A DNA stretch of 48,578 nt from Bacteroidota bacterium (lineage in GTDB: Bacteria; Bacteroidota; Bacteroidia; UKL13-3). Positions 18,350 through 27,062 of this stretch are shown here, in pieces (position 1 is the stretch's first letter; every line of letters begins with the position of its first letter). Under the pieces are notes generated by a model. That model was not told where the DNA came from and did not search any database. It saw only the letters and a list, made by a program, of their open reading frames with translations. The stretch lies in contig CANHGM010000023.1 in the NCBI GenBank assembly GCA_947460345.1, positions 1-48,578 of the forward strand. The letters are read 5' to 3'. Both the position numbers and the translations under genes were made by a program.

Positions 18350-19275
18350 AATTTTAATAAATATATATTCCTTTTTTTAAGCTTTCCATATCAATGCTTG
18401 ATTCACTTTCTGATATATATATATTAAATACCAAAGCTCCGTTTATAGCATATAGTTGAAAATGTAATTTTAAATGATAGTTTTTTGATATATATATATA
18501 TATATATATATATAGTTTTAGAAATAGGGTTGGGATATATATGAATATTCAAATCTTCAGTTAAAGATTTTATTTTATGTGCTTTAGTGTCACTGATACA
18601 TCTTATTGCCAATCCAGAATTTTTATTTAATTCTATTCTTCCAATTTGAGGAACGAAAGTGTTTAATGCTCTCATTCTAGCATTGGTTGAATCATATGCT
18701 GTCGATGTCCAAAATGAAGTCTCTTGCCCTTTATAAGTATATTTTCATTTGTTGGTCATTTCTCCAATTGCCAATGCCGAAAACCCGCTGCTGTTAGTAG
18801 CACCTGTGTCAGGATTTACCCATAATGCAAAACCAGTATCTTTTAATTTGCCTCCAACTGTTTGACCAATAAAACCAGATGCTAAAGTATCTATAGTCTG
18901 ATCCAAATAGTTACTTAATTGTATTCCAATATGCATCAGTCTTGACAAGCCAACCTGATGGGCAAAGTTTTCTAATATCTGCAACAGTAAACCAATTATA
19001 CAATGCTCCATACAAAGTGGCATTTACTATTGAATCATTCTCATAATAACACATAGCTTATTGTTTATGCTGAAACCATGCAGAAGTATCTATATTATAT
19101 AAAGTATTTTATAGCCATTGTTAAAATGGGTAACTTTCAAGTTTTCTTTTATCCAAACTTGTGTTCCAATTGTTACAGTATTATATAAATGCACATCAAA
19201 ATCAGCTACAGTTTGAGATTGAACTTGACATAATATAACTATAAAACTATAAGCTAGAAGTATTTTTTTAATCAT
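18350..19275 (-). pseudogene. Decayed FISUMP-domain protein with T9SS sorting domain
   Basis: On the minus strand the pieces read in order: a signal peptide (MIKKILLAYSFIVILCQVQSQ), TVTIGTQVWIKENLKVTHFNN, then in other frames AMCYYENDSIVNATLYGALY, YNWFTVADIRKLCPSGW, VGGKLKDTGFALW, NTGATNSSGFSAL, FWTSTAYDSTNARMRALNT, SGLAIRCISDT and the sorting domain IYPNPISKT, LYAINGALVFN, LKKGIY. This is the Fibrobacter-type paralogous (FISUMP) domain plus T9SS tail. It is broken by in-frame TAG, TAA and TGA codons and at least three frame changes. No intact reading frame remains. A promoter box was not found. The gene is dead, but most of its length is still alignable, so decay is fairly recent. Confidence 0.88.
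18488..18514. repeat. (TA)13 microsatellite in the pseudogene's sorting domain
   Basis: 27 bp of perfect alternating AT. The conserved residues before it (IYPNPISKT) and after it (NYHLKLHFQLYAINGALV) are out of frame with 13 units. They would be in frame with 14, 11, 8, 5 or 2 units. Confidence 0.95.
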
Positions 19276-19485
19276 GATTCTAATATTGATTTTTTAGATA
19301 AGAATTGGATATACAATATAAGCTTCGTAAAGAATAAATAGTTGCCTGCAAAGCAATATTTTTATACAATATATGTTAATTTATATATCAAGTTGAAATA
19401 TTGATATATGTTTCTTAAATAATCCAACGATTGTTATTATATGCTTTGAATGCAAATAGTATTTTCATTCAAATTTGTATAATAA

Positions 19486-20088
19486 TTACTTAAATAAATC
19501 TATCTGATTTGAAACAGGCATAAAAGTCTTGCGGTGAAAAGGGGTGTGGCCAAATGTTTTAAGCATTTCTCTATGTATTGCTGTTGGATACCCTTTGTTT
19601 TGTTGCCACTGGTATTCTGGGTGCTTCTTACTTATCTTTAACATATATTCATCTCTGTGCGTCTTGGCTAATATGGATGCTGCTGCAATACACATATACT
19701 TTCCATCGCCTTTTATCACCGTTTGATGTGGTATTTGTTTGAAGGGTTTAAAGCGATTGCCATCTATTAATATATATTCTGGTATAACTTGCTGACTCAC
19801 CTTTTTAATCGCTTTATGCATGGCTAAAATGGAAGCATTTAAAATATTTATCTGGTCTATTTCTTCAGCATTACAACTAGCAACAGCCCATTGTGTTTCT
19901 TGCTCTATGATCACTCTTAATTGGTTTCGTTGTTTTTCATTCAACTTTTTAGAGTCATTTAATAATGCATTTGAAAAGTTTTTGGGCAATATAACACACG
20001 CGGCAAACACAGGTCCAGCCAAACAACCTCTGCCTGCTTCATCACAACCAGCTTCTATAAGTTCGGGATGTAAATAAGGTAATAACAT
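19486..20088 (-). CDS. rnhB: Ribonuclease HII
   Basis: 200 residues. It cleaves RNA in RNA-DNA hybrids and removes misincorporated ribonucleotides. Catalytic D16-E17 lie in AGCDEAGRG, D109 in ILIDGN, and the GDGKYMCIAAASILAKTHRD block is characteristic of type II. The length fits the family. Its ATG (20086-20088) shares one base with the TAA of the upstream amidase gene (TAATG overlap), which suggests translational coupling. Confidence 0.95.
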   Translation of the reverse strand: MLLPYLHPELIEAGCDEAGRGCLAGPVFAACVILPKNFSNALLNDSKKLNEKQRNQLRVIIEQETQWAVASCNAEEIDQINILNASILAMHKAIKKVSQQVIPEYILIDGNRFKPFKQIPHQTVIKGDGKYMCIAAASILAKTHRDEYMLKISKKHPEYQWQQNKGYPTAIHREMLKTFGHTPFHRKTFMPVSNQIDLFK

Positions 20089-20852
20089 TATTCAAAAGAA
20101 AATGCGTCTTGATCTTTTAATACAGGAAACTGCATTCTAAATTGTTTTAATAATTCTAAATCTATTTGTTGAATAATAATTCCAGCTGTAGTTACCATTT
20201 CTTGTAATACTTCTCCTTTAGCATCTACAACCATACTATTGCCTGAATGGTTAATATTATTTCCATCAAGCCCAACTCTGTTTACAGCTGCAACATAGCA
20301 TTGGTTTTCTATTGCTCTGGCAATTAATAATTGACGCCAAGGATAACTTCTAACTTCTGGCCAATTAGCCACACATATAAGCAAATCATAATTTGAAGCA
20401 TTTCTACACCATACCGGAAATCTTAAATCATAACAAATGATAGCTTTAATTTTTAACCCTAAATATTCAAATTCTAATGGTTCATTTCCTGCTGAATAAT
20501 GTTTGGGCTCTTCGCCCATGGTAAACAAATGTTTTTTGTTGTAATGTTTTAAATGCCCATCAGGAAATGCCAATATAAGTCTGTTGTAATATTTGCCTAA
20601 TTCTAAAATGATAACACTCCCAATAATTAAAGCATTTTTGCTTTTGGCTTGTTTTTTCATCCACAATACAGTTTCACCATCCATTGTCTCTGCATATTTT
20701 TCAGATTGCATGGTAAATCCTGTAGTGAACATTTCAGGCAATAAAATAATCGAGACGTCAGATTTTATTTGCTCTATATATTGCTCTAACTGTTTAATAT
20801 TGGCATTTTTATCTTCCCAAACTATATCAGATTGTATAAGTGCCAGTTTCAT
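20088..20852 (-). CDS. Nitrilase-family amidohydrolase (omega-amidase, YafV-like)
   Basis: 254 residues, ATG start. The C-N hydrolase triad is visible: E40 (LLPEMFTTGF), K106 (YNKKHLF) and C140 (ICYDLRFPVWCRN). The YDLRFPVW and HLFTMGEE segments are those of YafV/omega-amidases, which hydrolyse alpha-ketoglutaramate or alpha-ketosuccinamate. The aminotransferase gene directly upstream makes a functional pair plausible: a glutamine-using transaminase produces alpha-keto-omega-amides, or a methionine-salvage transaminase uses glutamine, and the amidase clears the product. Gaps are 5 bp upstream and an overlap with rnhB downstream, so this is an operon. Confidence 0.88.
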   Translation of the reverse strand: MKLALIQSDIVWEDKNANIKQLEQYIEQIKSDVSIILLPEMFTTGFTMQSEKYAETMDGETVLWMKKQAKSKNALIIGSVIILELGKYYNRLILAFPDGHLKHYNKKHLFTMGEEPKHYSAGNEPLEFEYLGLKIKAIICYDLRFPVWCRNASNYDLLICVANWPEVRSYPWRQLLIARAIENQCYVAAVNRVGLDGNNINHSGNSMVVDAKGEVLQEMVTTAGIIIQQIDLELLKQFRMQFPVLKDQDAFSFE

Positions 20853-20857
20853 TGCTA

Positions 20858-22015
20858 CTATAATTTAATCAGTTTTTCTGCAGCTTTCTCAAGTGTTTCG
20901 TTTTTCTTAGCAAAACAAAATCTAATTACCTTGTGGTCGTCTCCTTTTGCATAGAATGCTGAAACAGGTATTGCTGCAACTCCATGTTCTTCAGTTAGTC
21001 TATTGCAAAAAACCTTATCACCTTCATCGCTTATTTTATCATAAAACGCACATTGAAAATAACTGCCCAAACAGTTGGTAAGTTTAAATCTTGAACCCTC
21101 AAGTAATTTCTTAAAATAATCTCGTTTTTCTTGATAAAATGCTGAAAGCGTTAAATATTCTTCTTTGTTTTCTAAATAAGCTGCAAGTGCATATTGCGTA
21201 GGCGTATGGGCACTGAAAGCCATAAATTGATACACTTTTCTAAACTCAGCCATTAAGTTAGCTGGTGCTAAACAATATCCCATTTTCCATCCTGTGGTAT
21301 GAAAAGTTTTTCCAAACGACGAAACTATAAAACTACGCTCAGCTAGATTCGGAAATCTTGCCACACTTTGGTGTTCTATTCCATCAAATATGATATGCTC
21401 ATATACTTCATCACTCAACACAATTATATTACTGCCATTAATCAGTTTATCTAATTTTTGCATATCAGCAGCAGAAAAAATACTTCCTGTTGGGTTATTG
21501 GGAGTATTGATGATGATCATTTTGGTTTTAGAGTTGATCAGCTTTTTTATTTCGTTCCAATCAATTTTGTAATCTGGTAGTTTATAACTGGTAAACACCG
21601 CTTTACCTCCATTCAATTCTATTGCGGGCAAATAACTATCATAACATGGTTCTATTATAATTACTTCATCGTTTTCTTTGATAGTCGCTGTAATTGCTGC
21701 ATATAAAGCAATAGTTCCACCCGGCACAACAGTAATTTCTGTTTCAGGATTATATTTAGCCGCATATAAATACTCTGTTTTTTCAGCAATTTTTTCACGC
21801 AAACTCATAAGCCCTGGCATAGGAGCATATTGATTGTGACCCTCAAGCATAGCTTTGTTTACTAATGAAATGAGCTTTTCAGAACACATAAAATCAGGAA
21901 ATCCTTGTGCCAAATTAATTGCTTGATGTTTAGTAGCTAGTGCTGACATGGTAGCAAAAATTGTAGTGCCAACTTGTGGCAGTTTAGATTTTACTTGGTT
22001 TTGAAATATTGGCAT
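20858..22015 (-). CDS. PLP-dependent aminotransferase, methionine/glutamine transaminase type
   Basis: 385 residues from ATG 22015. Upstream in-frame codons run through a terminator hairpin and are not part of the gene. Fold type I aminotransferase of the YbdL/KAT group: NLAQGFPDF, TPNNPTGSIF, VLSDEVYEHIIF, the PLP lysine in SSFGKTFHTTGWKMGYC, and a C-terminal KVIRFCFAKK arginine block. YbdL-like enzymes transaminate methionine, and KAT-type enzymes use glutamine. Its operon partner, an omega-amidase-like protein, supports a role in methionine salvage or glutamine transamination. The operon order is aminotransferase, amidase, rnhB. Confidence 0.88.
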   Translation of the reverse strand: MPIFQNQVKSKLPQVGTTIFATMSALATKHQAINLAQGFPDFMCSEKLISLVNKAMLEGHNQYAPMPGLMSLREKIAEKTEYLYAAKYNPETEITVVPGGTIALYAAITATIKENDEVIIIEPCYDSYLPAIELNGGKAVFTSYKLPDYKIDWNEIKKLINSKTKMIIINTPNNPTGSIFSAADMQKLDKLINGSNIIVLSDEVYEHIIFDGIEHQSVARFPNLAERSFIVSSFGKTFHTTGWKMGYCLAPANLMAEFRKVYQFMAFSAHTPTQYALAAYLENKEEYLTLSAFYQEKRDYFKKLLEGSRFKLTNCLGSYFQCAFYDKISDEGDKVFCNRLTEEHGVAAIPVSAFYAKGDDHKVIRFCFAKKNETLEKAAEKLIKL

Positions 22016-22033
22016 TGGGGTTACAAAATACAA

Positions 22034-22068
22034 TAAAAAACCCCGTTTAAACAAACAGGGTTTTAATA
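22034..22068 (-). terminator. Hairpin terminator between the thioredoxin and aminotransferase genes
   Basis: A twelve-base stem (AAAACCCTGTTT with AAACGGGGTTTT on the minus strand, one T-G pair), a four-base loop and then T-rich sequence. It ends the thioredoxin transcript just before the aminotransferase start. Confidence 0.75.
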
Positions 22069-22094
22069 TTTTTCATATATGTCTAAGTAGCAAA

Positions 22095-22865
22095 CTATTC
22101 GTTCATCCACTTTTGCCATTTAGCTGATTTTTTACTACACGTAACTTTTTTGTTATATTCGTTTGATGCGGTTACTTCATCCACTTTAAAAGGCGAGTTG
22201 TTTTTAGATTTAATTCCTGATGCTAAAGCCATAAATTTATCATTAAATACTTTATAGTTTTTTAAACCACCTGTTAAAAACAAACTTGAAATCATAGTTT
22301 GAGGATTTACAAATGCAAGTTTTGATTCAAATCTTTTAACCAACTTAGAGGCTAATTCAGTTTGTTCTTCAGGAGTTACAGCATTTTTAATTAGATTTGA
22401 AATAGCTAGGTAATTATTGTTTTTGATTATGATTTGTGTACATTTTTCTAAAACTGAATCTTTATCTGGATTTATAGTTCCTTTGTAAATCACTTTACCA
22501 TCAGGTGTTAAAAAAACAAAATAAGGAGTTGCCTTTGCTCCAAACTTTTCAGACAACGGAAACATTTTAAATTTTTCATCATCAGTATTTACAAAATAAG
22601 AATAAAAATATCTGTTGAAATATTCACCCACATCGTTTTTACTTAAACTCTTTTTAAGATGGTTACATGTGTGGCAGCCAGGTCTACAAAATAGCAACAT
22701 CAAAGGTTTGTTTTGTGATGAAGCTGAAATCATGAAGTTTTCATAGCTTCCTTTTACATAAGAAATTTTTCCAAAAATTTCCTCGGCTTCATTTGACGCA
22801 TCTTTTGCAGATACTGAAATAAATAAACCGAAAATTATTGTTAAAGTGTAAAATATTCTTTTCAT
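22095..22865 (-). CDS. Exported thioredoxin-fold protein (intact member of a tandem pair)
   Basis: 256 residues with a signal peptide (MKRIFYTLTIIFGLFISVSA), so exported to the periplasm or beyond. A thioredoxin domain covers about residues 30-130: C64-H-T-C67 in FCRPGCHTCNHLKKSL, a strand YSYFVNTDD, and the cis-proline region ATPYFVFLTPDG. The remaining C-terminal 120 residues are helical and unassigned. A role in disulfide reduction or cytochrome maturation is possible, but the partner is unknown. Immediately upstream lies a decayed tandem copy (23181-23936) in the same orientation. Confidence 0.85.
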   Translation of the reverse strand: MKRIFYTLTIIFGLFISVSAKDASNEAEEIFGKISYVKGSYENFMISASSQNKPLMLLFCRPGCHTCNHLKKSLSKNDVGEYFNRYFYSYFVNTDDEKFKMFPLSEKFGAKATPYFVFLTPDGKVIYKGTINPDKDSVLEKCTQIIIKNNNYLAISNLIKNAVTPEEQTELASKLVKRFESKLAFVNPQTMISSLFLTGGLKNYKVFNDKFMALASGIKSKNNSPFKVDEVTASNEYNKKVTCSKKSAKWQKWMNE

Positions 22866-23180
22866 GGTATTGTTTTATTAATGAGTAGTGCCTTATTGTT
22901 AATACAAATATATATTTATTTAATTTATAGAAACAAGCTTTTTAATTAATTTGTAAGAAATACCATTTCAAAAAAGTTAATGTGCTAAATATATTATTAT
23001 AAATAATTGATAATTAGATATAAGTATAATATATTGCTTTTTAATGACAAAATAAATATGTAAGATTTATGTCTTGACTTTTTGAATAGCTTGATATTGC
23101 TAGATGAATCAAATGCAATATATCAATTTGATGTCATTCTAATTAAACGATTCAATTGTATATTGATACTATTCGTTTAT
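22866..23180. other. AT-rich spacer between the thioredoxin gene and its pseudogene copy
   Basis: About 315 bp with no supported gene. Apart from the promoter box at 22905-22912 I see only AT-rich sequence with no clear terminator. Confidence 0.6.
22905..22912 (-). promoter_or_regulatory. Promoter -7 box TATATTTG for the thioredoxin gene
   Basis: Exact TAnnTTTG on the minus strand, 39 nt before ATG 22865. Confidence 0.5.
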
Positions 23181-23936
23181 TTAATTTTGCCATTTTGTAG
23201 ATCTTTTACCACAAGTACCTTTTTTATTGCTATTATTAGAAGAAGCAACTACTTCATCTACTTTAAATAGTTTGTTTTGATTGTCTTTGTTGATCTTTGG
23301 TGCAAGACTTAAGAATGTATCGTTAAATGTTTTGTAGTTCTTTAACCCTTCTGATATAAATATATGACTAATTAATGTTTGAGCGTTAGTGTGTGTTAAT
23401 TTAATTTAAAATCTTTCTACCAATTGTGTTGCAAGTGCAGTTTGTTCTTCAGGTGTAACCGCATTCTTAATTAAATATGAAATAGCTTGATAGTTATTGT
23501 TTTTAATAATGATTTGAGTACATTTTTCTAAAACTGAATATTTATTTGAGTTCATAGTTCCTTTGTATATCAATTTTCCATCAGGAGATAAGAATACAAG
23601 GAAAGGTTTTGCTTTAACTCCATATTTTTCAGATACGGAAACATCTTGTATTTTTCATCATCTGTGTTTACAAAATAAGAATAGAAATATCTATCAAAGA
23701 ATTCGCCAACGTCTTTTTTGTTCAAACCCTTTTTAAGACTACTGCACGTATGACAACCAGGTCTGCAAAATAGTAATATAAAAGGATTGTTTTTAAGATG
23801 AAGCAGATGTCATAAAGTTTTCAAATGTTCCTTTTAAATAGGTAACTTTTCCGAAAATCTCTTCTGCTTCGTTTTTAGCATCTTGAGCGATAGCTCCTGT
23901 AAATATTAGTAAAGTTTAGATTAGAATATACTTCAT
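23181..23936 (-). pseudogene. Decayed tandem copy of the exported thioredoxin gene
   Basis: The minus strand from ATG 23936 reads M-K-Y-I-L-I then TAA, with the signal peptide and the sequence AKNEAEEIFGKVTYLKGTFENF continuing behind it. It aligns along its whole length with the gene at 22095-22865, including the CRPGCHTC-like region and the C-terminal KWQ block. Lesions: a nonsense codon at position 7, a one-base gain in the TSASS region (near 23791), a one-base loss near 23633, and a GAA-to-TAA change in the ERFESKL block (near 23407). The missing TAnnTTTG box upstream fits with loss of expression. Confidence 0.88.
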
Positions 23937-24020
23937 AATCTAAAAAGCAAATAAATACAAAAAAATATGTATTTATATAAAGAAAAAATGAAATGTAATA
24001 AAAAGTAATTTTATGAGTCC

Positions 24021-25196
24021 TTATTGAGTTTTCCTGACAGATCTATCCCACTTTACAGATTGCCCGCCTTTGATAAACCTAATAAAACCTAAGTAAGCAC
24101 AATAATTCATGAAAATAAAATAGTAACTAAAATTAAATAGTTTCAAATTAAATGTACTATTTCTAAATATATATCCTAATAATGCAAATCCATAAAACAC
24201 AAGCTGTATGCATATAGTTAGTCCATATATATCTACATATGTATGGTTTAAGACAATTAATATATTACTTATAAAAACTAAGACTAATGCTATAGGGCAA
24301 AGTGTCCATCTCAAGGCCCTGTGTGATATAAATTGAAATGCTAACAATGGATGCTTTATTATATTAAATATTTCAGGCATTCTAACCATTGTTTGCCATG
24401 CACCTGCAACCATTCTTATTTTTCTTTTCTTTTCTTCTTTCACATTGTCACTCGGACGTTCGTAGGCATAAGCATCACTTGTATATAAAACCCTATAACC
24501 TTTTAAATTCACCGATAATGATTGAGTGAGATCATCGTTTATGGTATCATTGGGCATGTGTTCGTATAATGCTGAACGCATGGCAAACAACTCTCCTGCA
24601 GCTCCAACTACAGTATATAAATCAGAATCTTGTTGTTTTAAAAATGATTCATACTTCCAATATAAACCTTCACTCTCAATCACCCCATCATTTGCATTTA
24701 AAAGCAATCTTTTTTCTCCTGATACTCCGCCCACTTTTTTGCTTTTAAAATATTTAGCCACATGTAACAATGCATCTTTGTTAAACATAGCATTGGCATC
24801 ACAAAACAAAACTATTTCTTTTTCTACATATTCCATTGCTCTATTTTCTGCAGCCGACTTTCCATTTCTTTCTTCTTTATGAAGCAATAATATTTCTAAA
24901 TGCTTCTTTATATATGCTGAAGTGCTGTCTGTTGAGCCATCTGAGATAAATATATATTGGATTTTATCTTTTGGATATGTTAATTCAAAAGTGTTTCTTA
25001 TTTTTTCTTCTATAATAGATTCTTCATTAAAACAAGGAACTACTATAGTTATTCCTGGCAATTCTTCTTGGATTTTAAATTCGGCTTTAGGTTTTATTTT
25101 ATTTAATAAAAAAATTAAAAATCCATATCCAATATATGTATATATGATAATAAACGTACAAGCCCAAAATATTGCAATAATTGTTGAGTTATGCAA
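24021..25196 (-). CDS. Membrane-bound family 2 glycosyltransferase
   Basis: 391 residues. One N-terminal membrane helix (about 5-32), a cytosolic GT-A domain and three or four C-terminal membrane helices (about 290-375). GT2 motifs: TIVVPCFNEES, FISDGSTDST, the metal-binding FCDANAMF, and a DDLTQSL catalytic block followed by ERPSDNVKEEKKRKIRMVAGAW, in the place of the processive QxxRW motif. This architecture fits hyaluronan/cellulose-synthase-like or polysaccharide-elongating enzymes; the sugar is unknown. The start appears to be TTG at 25196, 6 bp after the HPt stop, since no ATG lies nearby. It is probably co-transcribed with the HPt gene. Confidence 0.82.
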   Translation of the reverse strand: MHNSTIIAIFWACTFIIIYTYIGYGFLIFLLNKIKPKAEFKIQEELPGITIVVPCFNEESIIEEKIRNTFELTYPKDKIQYIFISDGSTDSTSAYIKKHLEILLLHKEERNGKSAAENRAMEYVEKEIVLFCDANAMFNKDALLHVAKYFKSKKVGGVSGEKRLLLNANDGVIESEGLYWKYESFLKQQDSDLYTVVGAAGELFAMRSALYEHMPNDTINDDLTQSLSVNLKGYRVLYTSDAYAYERPSDNVKEEKKRKIRMVAGAWQTMVRMPEIFNIIKHPLLAFQFISHRALRWTLCPIALVLVFISNILIVLNHTYVDIYGLTICIQLVFYGFALLGYIFRNSTFNLKLFNFSYYFIFMNYCAYLGFIRFIKGGQSVKWDRSVRKTQ

Positions 25197-25202
25197 GGTT
25201 TA

Positions 25203-25541
25203 CTAGTTATTTAATATAAGCTGTATTTCAACTAAAGCTTCTTGAAGATTTCTTTCAGAATCAATGAGTCTTTGTGGGATAATATGAGTATCTGTATTTG
25301 TTTTTGCTGCTTTTTCTATTTCGGCTAACCACAATGCACTTTCTATCCCTAATATTCTAGCTGATGATTTTACTTTATGTGCCATCAATCCAGCATTGGC
25401 ATAATCGCCTATATCAACAAGTCTTTTTAGTTCAACTAAATCAGCAGGTAAGTGTGTAATATATGCAGCCAAGACTTGCTTTAATATGTCTTGGTCTCCT
25501 CCAGTTACATCATTCAAATAATCGTAATTAATGATTCCCAT
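25203..25541 (-). CDS. Stand-alone HPt (histidine phosphotransfer) domain protein
   Basis: 112 residues, a complete Hpt domain. The phospho-accepting H55 and K58 lie in AHKVKSSARILG, with G65 closing the family's HxxKxxxxxxG pattern. Such proteins relay phosphate between a hybrid sensor kinase and a response regulator; neither is encoded nearby. The gene is followed after 6 bp by a membrane glycosyltransferase, so it may sit in a phosphorelay that affects polysaccharide output, which is inference from position only. Confidence 0.85.
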   Translation of the reverse strand: MGIINYDYLNDVTGGDQDILKQVLAAYITHLPADLVELKRLVDIGDYANAGLMAHKVKSSARILGIESALWLAEIEKAAKTNTDTHIIPQRLIDSERNLQEALVEIQLILNN

Positions 25542-25545
25542 TAGG

Positions 25546-25553
25546 CAAAAATA
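25546..25553 (-). promoter_or_regulatory. Promoter -7 box TATTTTTG for the HPt gene
   Basis: Exact match, only 4 nt before ATG 25541. Transcription should begin at or within a base or two of the start codon. Confidence 0.6.
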
Positions 25554-25580
25554 GTAAAAAAACTAATCTTTAATATTAAA

Positions 25581-26234
25581 TCAAATATTTTTTAATGTTT
25601 TAATTGTATTTATCGGGTCAGACGAACTAAAAACAAAATTTCCAGCAACCAACACATCTGCTCCAGCAGCCACTAATTCCTTTGCATTTTCATTGGTTAC
25701 TCCACCGTCAATTTCTATAAGTGCATGACTGTTTTTTGACATTATTAATTGTTTGAGTTTTCTTACTTTATTATATGTATTCTCAATAAATTTTTGTCCT
25801 CCAAATCCTGGATTAACACTCATTAAACATACTATATCAATATCAGCAATAATATCTTCTAATAAATCTATAGAAGTATGAGGATTAATAGCCACCCCAG
25901 CTTTTATTCCAAAACTTTTAATCAATTGTATACTTCTATGCAAATGGTTACATGCTTCTATATGAACAGAAATATAAGCAGCTCCATTTTCTACAAATGT
26001 TTGTATATATCTATCTGGGTCAACAATCATCAAATGCACATCTAAGGGCTTGGTCGCTTGTTTATTGATGGCTTTTAATACAGGGAAACCAAATGATAAA
26101 TTGGGTACAAATACACCATCCATGATATCTACATGAATGAAATCGGCCATGCTGTTATTCAACATCTCTACATCTCTTTGAATATTTCCGAAATCTGCTG
26201 AAAGAATTGATGGGGCTATAAGCGGTGATTGCAT
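25581..26234 (-). CDS. rpe: Ribulose-phosphate 3-epimerase
   Basis: 217 residues, the usual length. It interconverts ribulose 5-phosphate and xylulose 5-phosphate in the pentose phosphate pathway. Motifs: APSILSADFGNI, metal ligands H34 and D36 in HVDIMDGVFVPN, LDVHLMI, the phosphate loop VNPGFGGQKFI, and the catalytic IEIDGGV. It starts 67 bp from the divergent rsmE. The HPt gene follows after 39 bp and has its own promoter. Confidence 0.96.
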   Translation of the reverse strand: MQSPLIAPSILSADFGNIQRDVEMLNNSMADFIHVDIMDGVFVPNLSFGFPVLKAINKQATKPLDVHLMIVDPDRYIQTFVENGAAYISVHIEACNHLHRSIQLIKSFGIKAGVAINPHTSIDLLEDIIADIDIVCLMSVNPGFGGQKFIENTYNKVRKLKQLIMSKNSHALIEIDGGVTNENAKELVAAGADVLVAGNFVFSSSDPINTIKTLKNI

Positions 26235-26254
26235 ATGAAAGTTTATTTTTGGTT

Positions 26255-26262
26255 CAAATTTA
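26255..26262 (-). promoter_or_regulatory. Promoter -7 box TAAATTTG for rpe
   Basis: Exact TAnnTTTG on the minus strand, 20 nt before ATG 26234. Confidence 0.55.
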
Positions 26263-26289
26263 TTCTATAAATATTGAAGCTGCCTTATC

Positions 26290-26297
26290 TAATTTTG
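26290..26297 (+). promoter_or_regulatory. Promoter -7 box TAATTTTG for rsmE
   Basis: Exact TAnnTTTG with only 4 nt before the GTG start at 26302. This predicts a leaderless message that begins at or near GTG. Confidence 0.6.
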
Positions 26298-26301
26298 CAC
26301 A

Positions 26302-27009
26302 GTGAATATATTCTATGTAAATCAGGTATATAAAGTTGGTGATATTGCTTTGTTAAGCGAAAATGAATTGCATCACGCTTTTCATGTTATGCGTTTGAAA
26401 GTTGGCGATGAAATCTGTTTGATAAATGGCAAAGGTTATTTATATGAAGGAGTCATACAAAATATATCTAAAAGAGTAGGGGAGATTATTATTCTAAAAA
26501 CTACATACTTTGATAAACCTTCTTTAAGTATTGAAATAGCCGTAGCTCCACCCAAAAATAGCGACCGCCTCGATTTTATGATAGAAAAACTAATTGAAAT
26601 TGGTGCTACTCACATTAGTCTATTAGATACTGATAGGTCTGAACGAACCAGAGTTAATAAAGAAAGATTACAAAAATTGATGATTAATACCCTTAAACAA
26701 TGCAAAAGAAAATGGATGCCCGTAATTACTCTCGATAAGTTTAAAGATTATATAAAAAATACACAAACCCAACAAAAATATATCCTCAGTTTGAACCAAG
26801 AAAATTCTGTTAATTTATTTACAAATGATAAAGATCAACTTTCTTTTTCGGCTCTTATCGGACCTGAAGGAGACTTCACTCCAAACGAAGTAAGTGAAGC
26901 TATTGATCATGGTTTTAAACATGTATATTTAGGTGAAAACGTTTTAAGAACCGAAACTGCAGCAATATATATATGTTCTGTTTTACAAGGAATATATTCA
27001 AATAAATAA
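26302..27009 (+). CDS. rsmE: 16S rRNA (uracil-1498-N3)-methyltransferase RsmE
   Basis: 235 residues with a GTG start, fixed by the conserved N-terminus MNIFYVNQV and the -7 box just upstream. It methylates U1498 of 16S rRNA with S-adenosylmethionine. A PUA-like N-terminal domain is followed by a SPOUT domain with the signature LIGPEGDFTPNE and LGENVLRTETAAI, which form the trefoil knot. It is convergent with asnS across a shared hairpin. Confidence 0.95.
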   Translation: MNIFYVNQVYKVGDIALLSENELHHAFHVMRLKVGDEICLINGKGYLYEGVIQNISKRVGEIIILKTTYFDKPSLSIEIAVAPPKNSDRLDFMIEKLIEIGATHISLLDTDRSERTRVNKERLQKLMINTLKQCKRKWMPVITLDKFKDYIKNTQTQQKYILSLNQENSVNLFTNDKDQLSFSALIGPEGDFTPNEVSEAIDHGFKHVYLGENVLRTETAAIYICSVLQGIYSNK

Positions 27010-27042
27010 AAAAAGAGAATACCTTTTGATACTCTCTTTTCT
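27008..27042. terminator. Bidirectional hairpin between rsmE and asnS
   Basis: AAAAGAGA pairs with TCTCTTTT around the ATACC...GATAC centre, with two mismatches inside. A-rich and T-rich flanks suit termination from both sides of this convergent pair. Confidence 0.65.
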
Positions 27043-27062
27043 ATATATTTTTTAAACGAATT

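Noticed and set aside
18488-18514. AT tract as a replication origin or unwinding element
   Set aside because: No DnaA boxes nearby, and the tract lies within a recognisable pseudogene.
23082-23270. Short plus-strand frame near the thioredoxin pseudogene
   Set aside because: It overlaps the antisense of the pseudogene end and has no family match or promoter.
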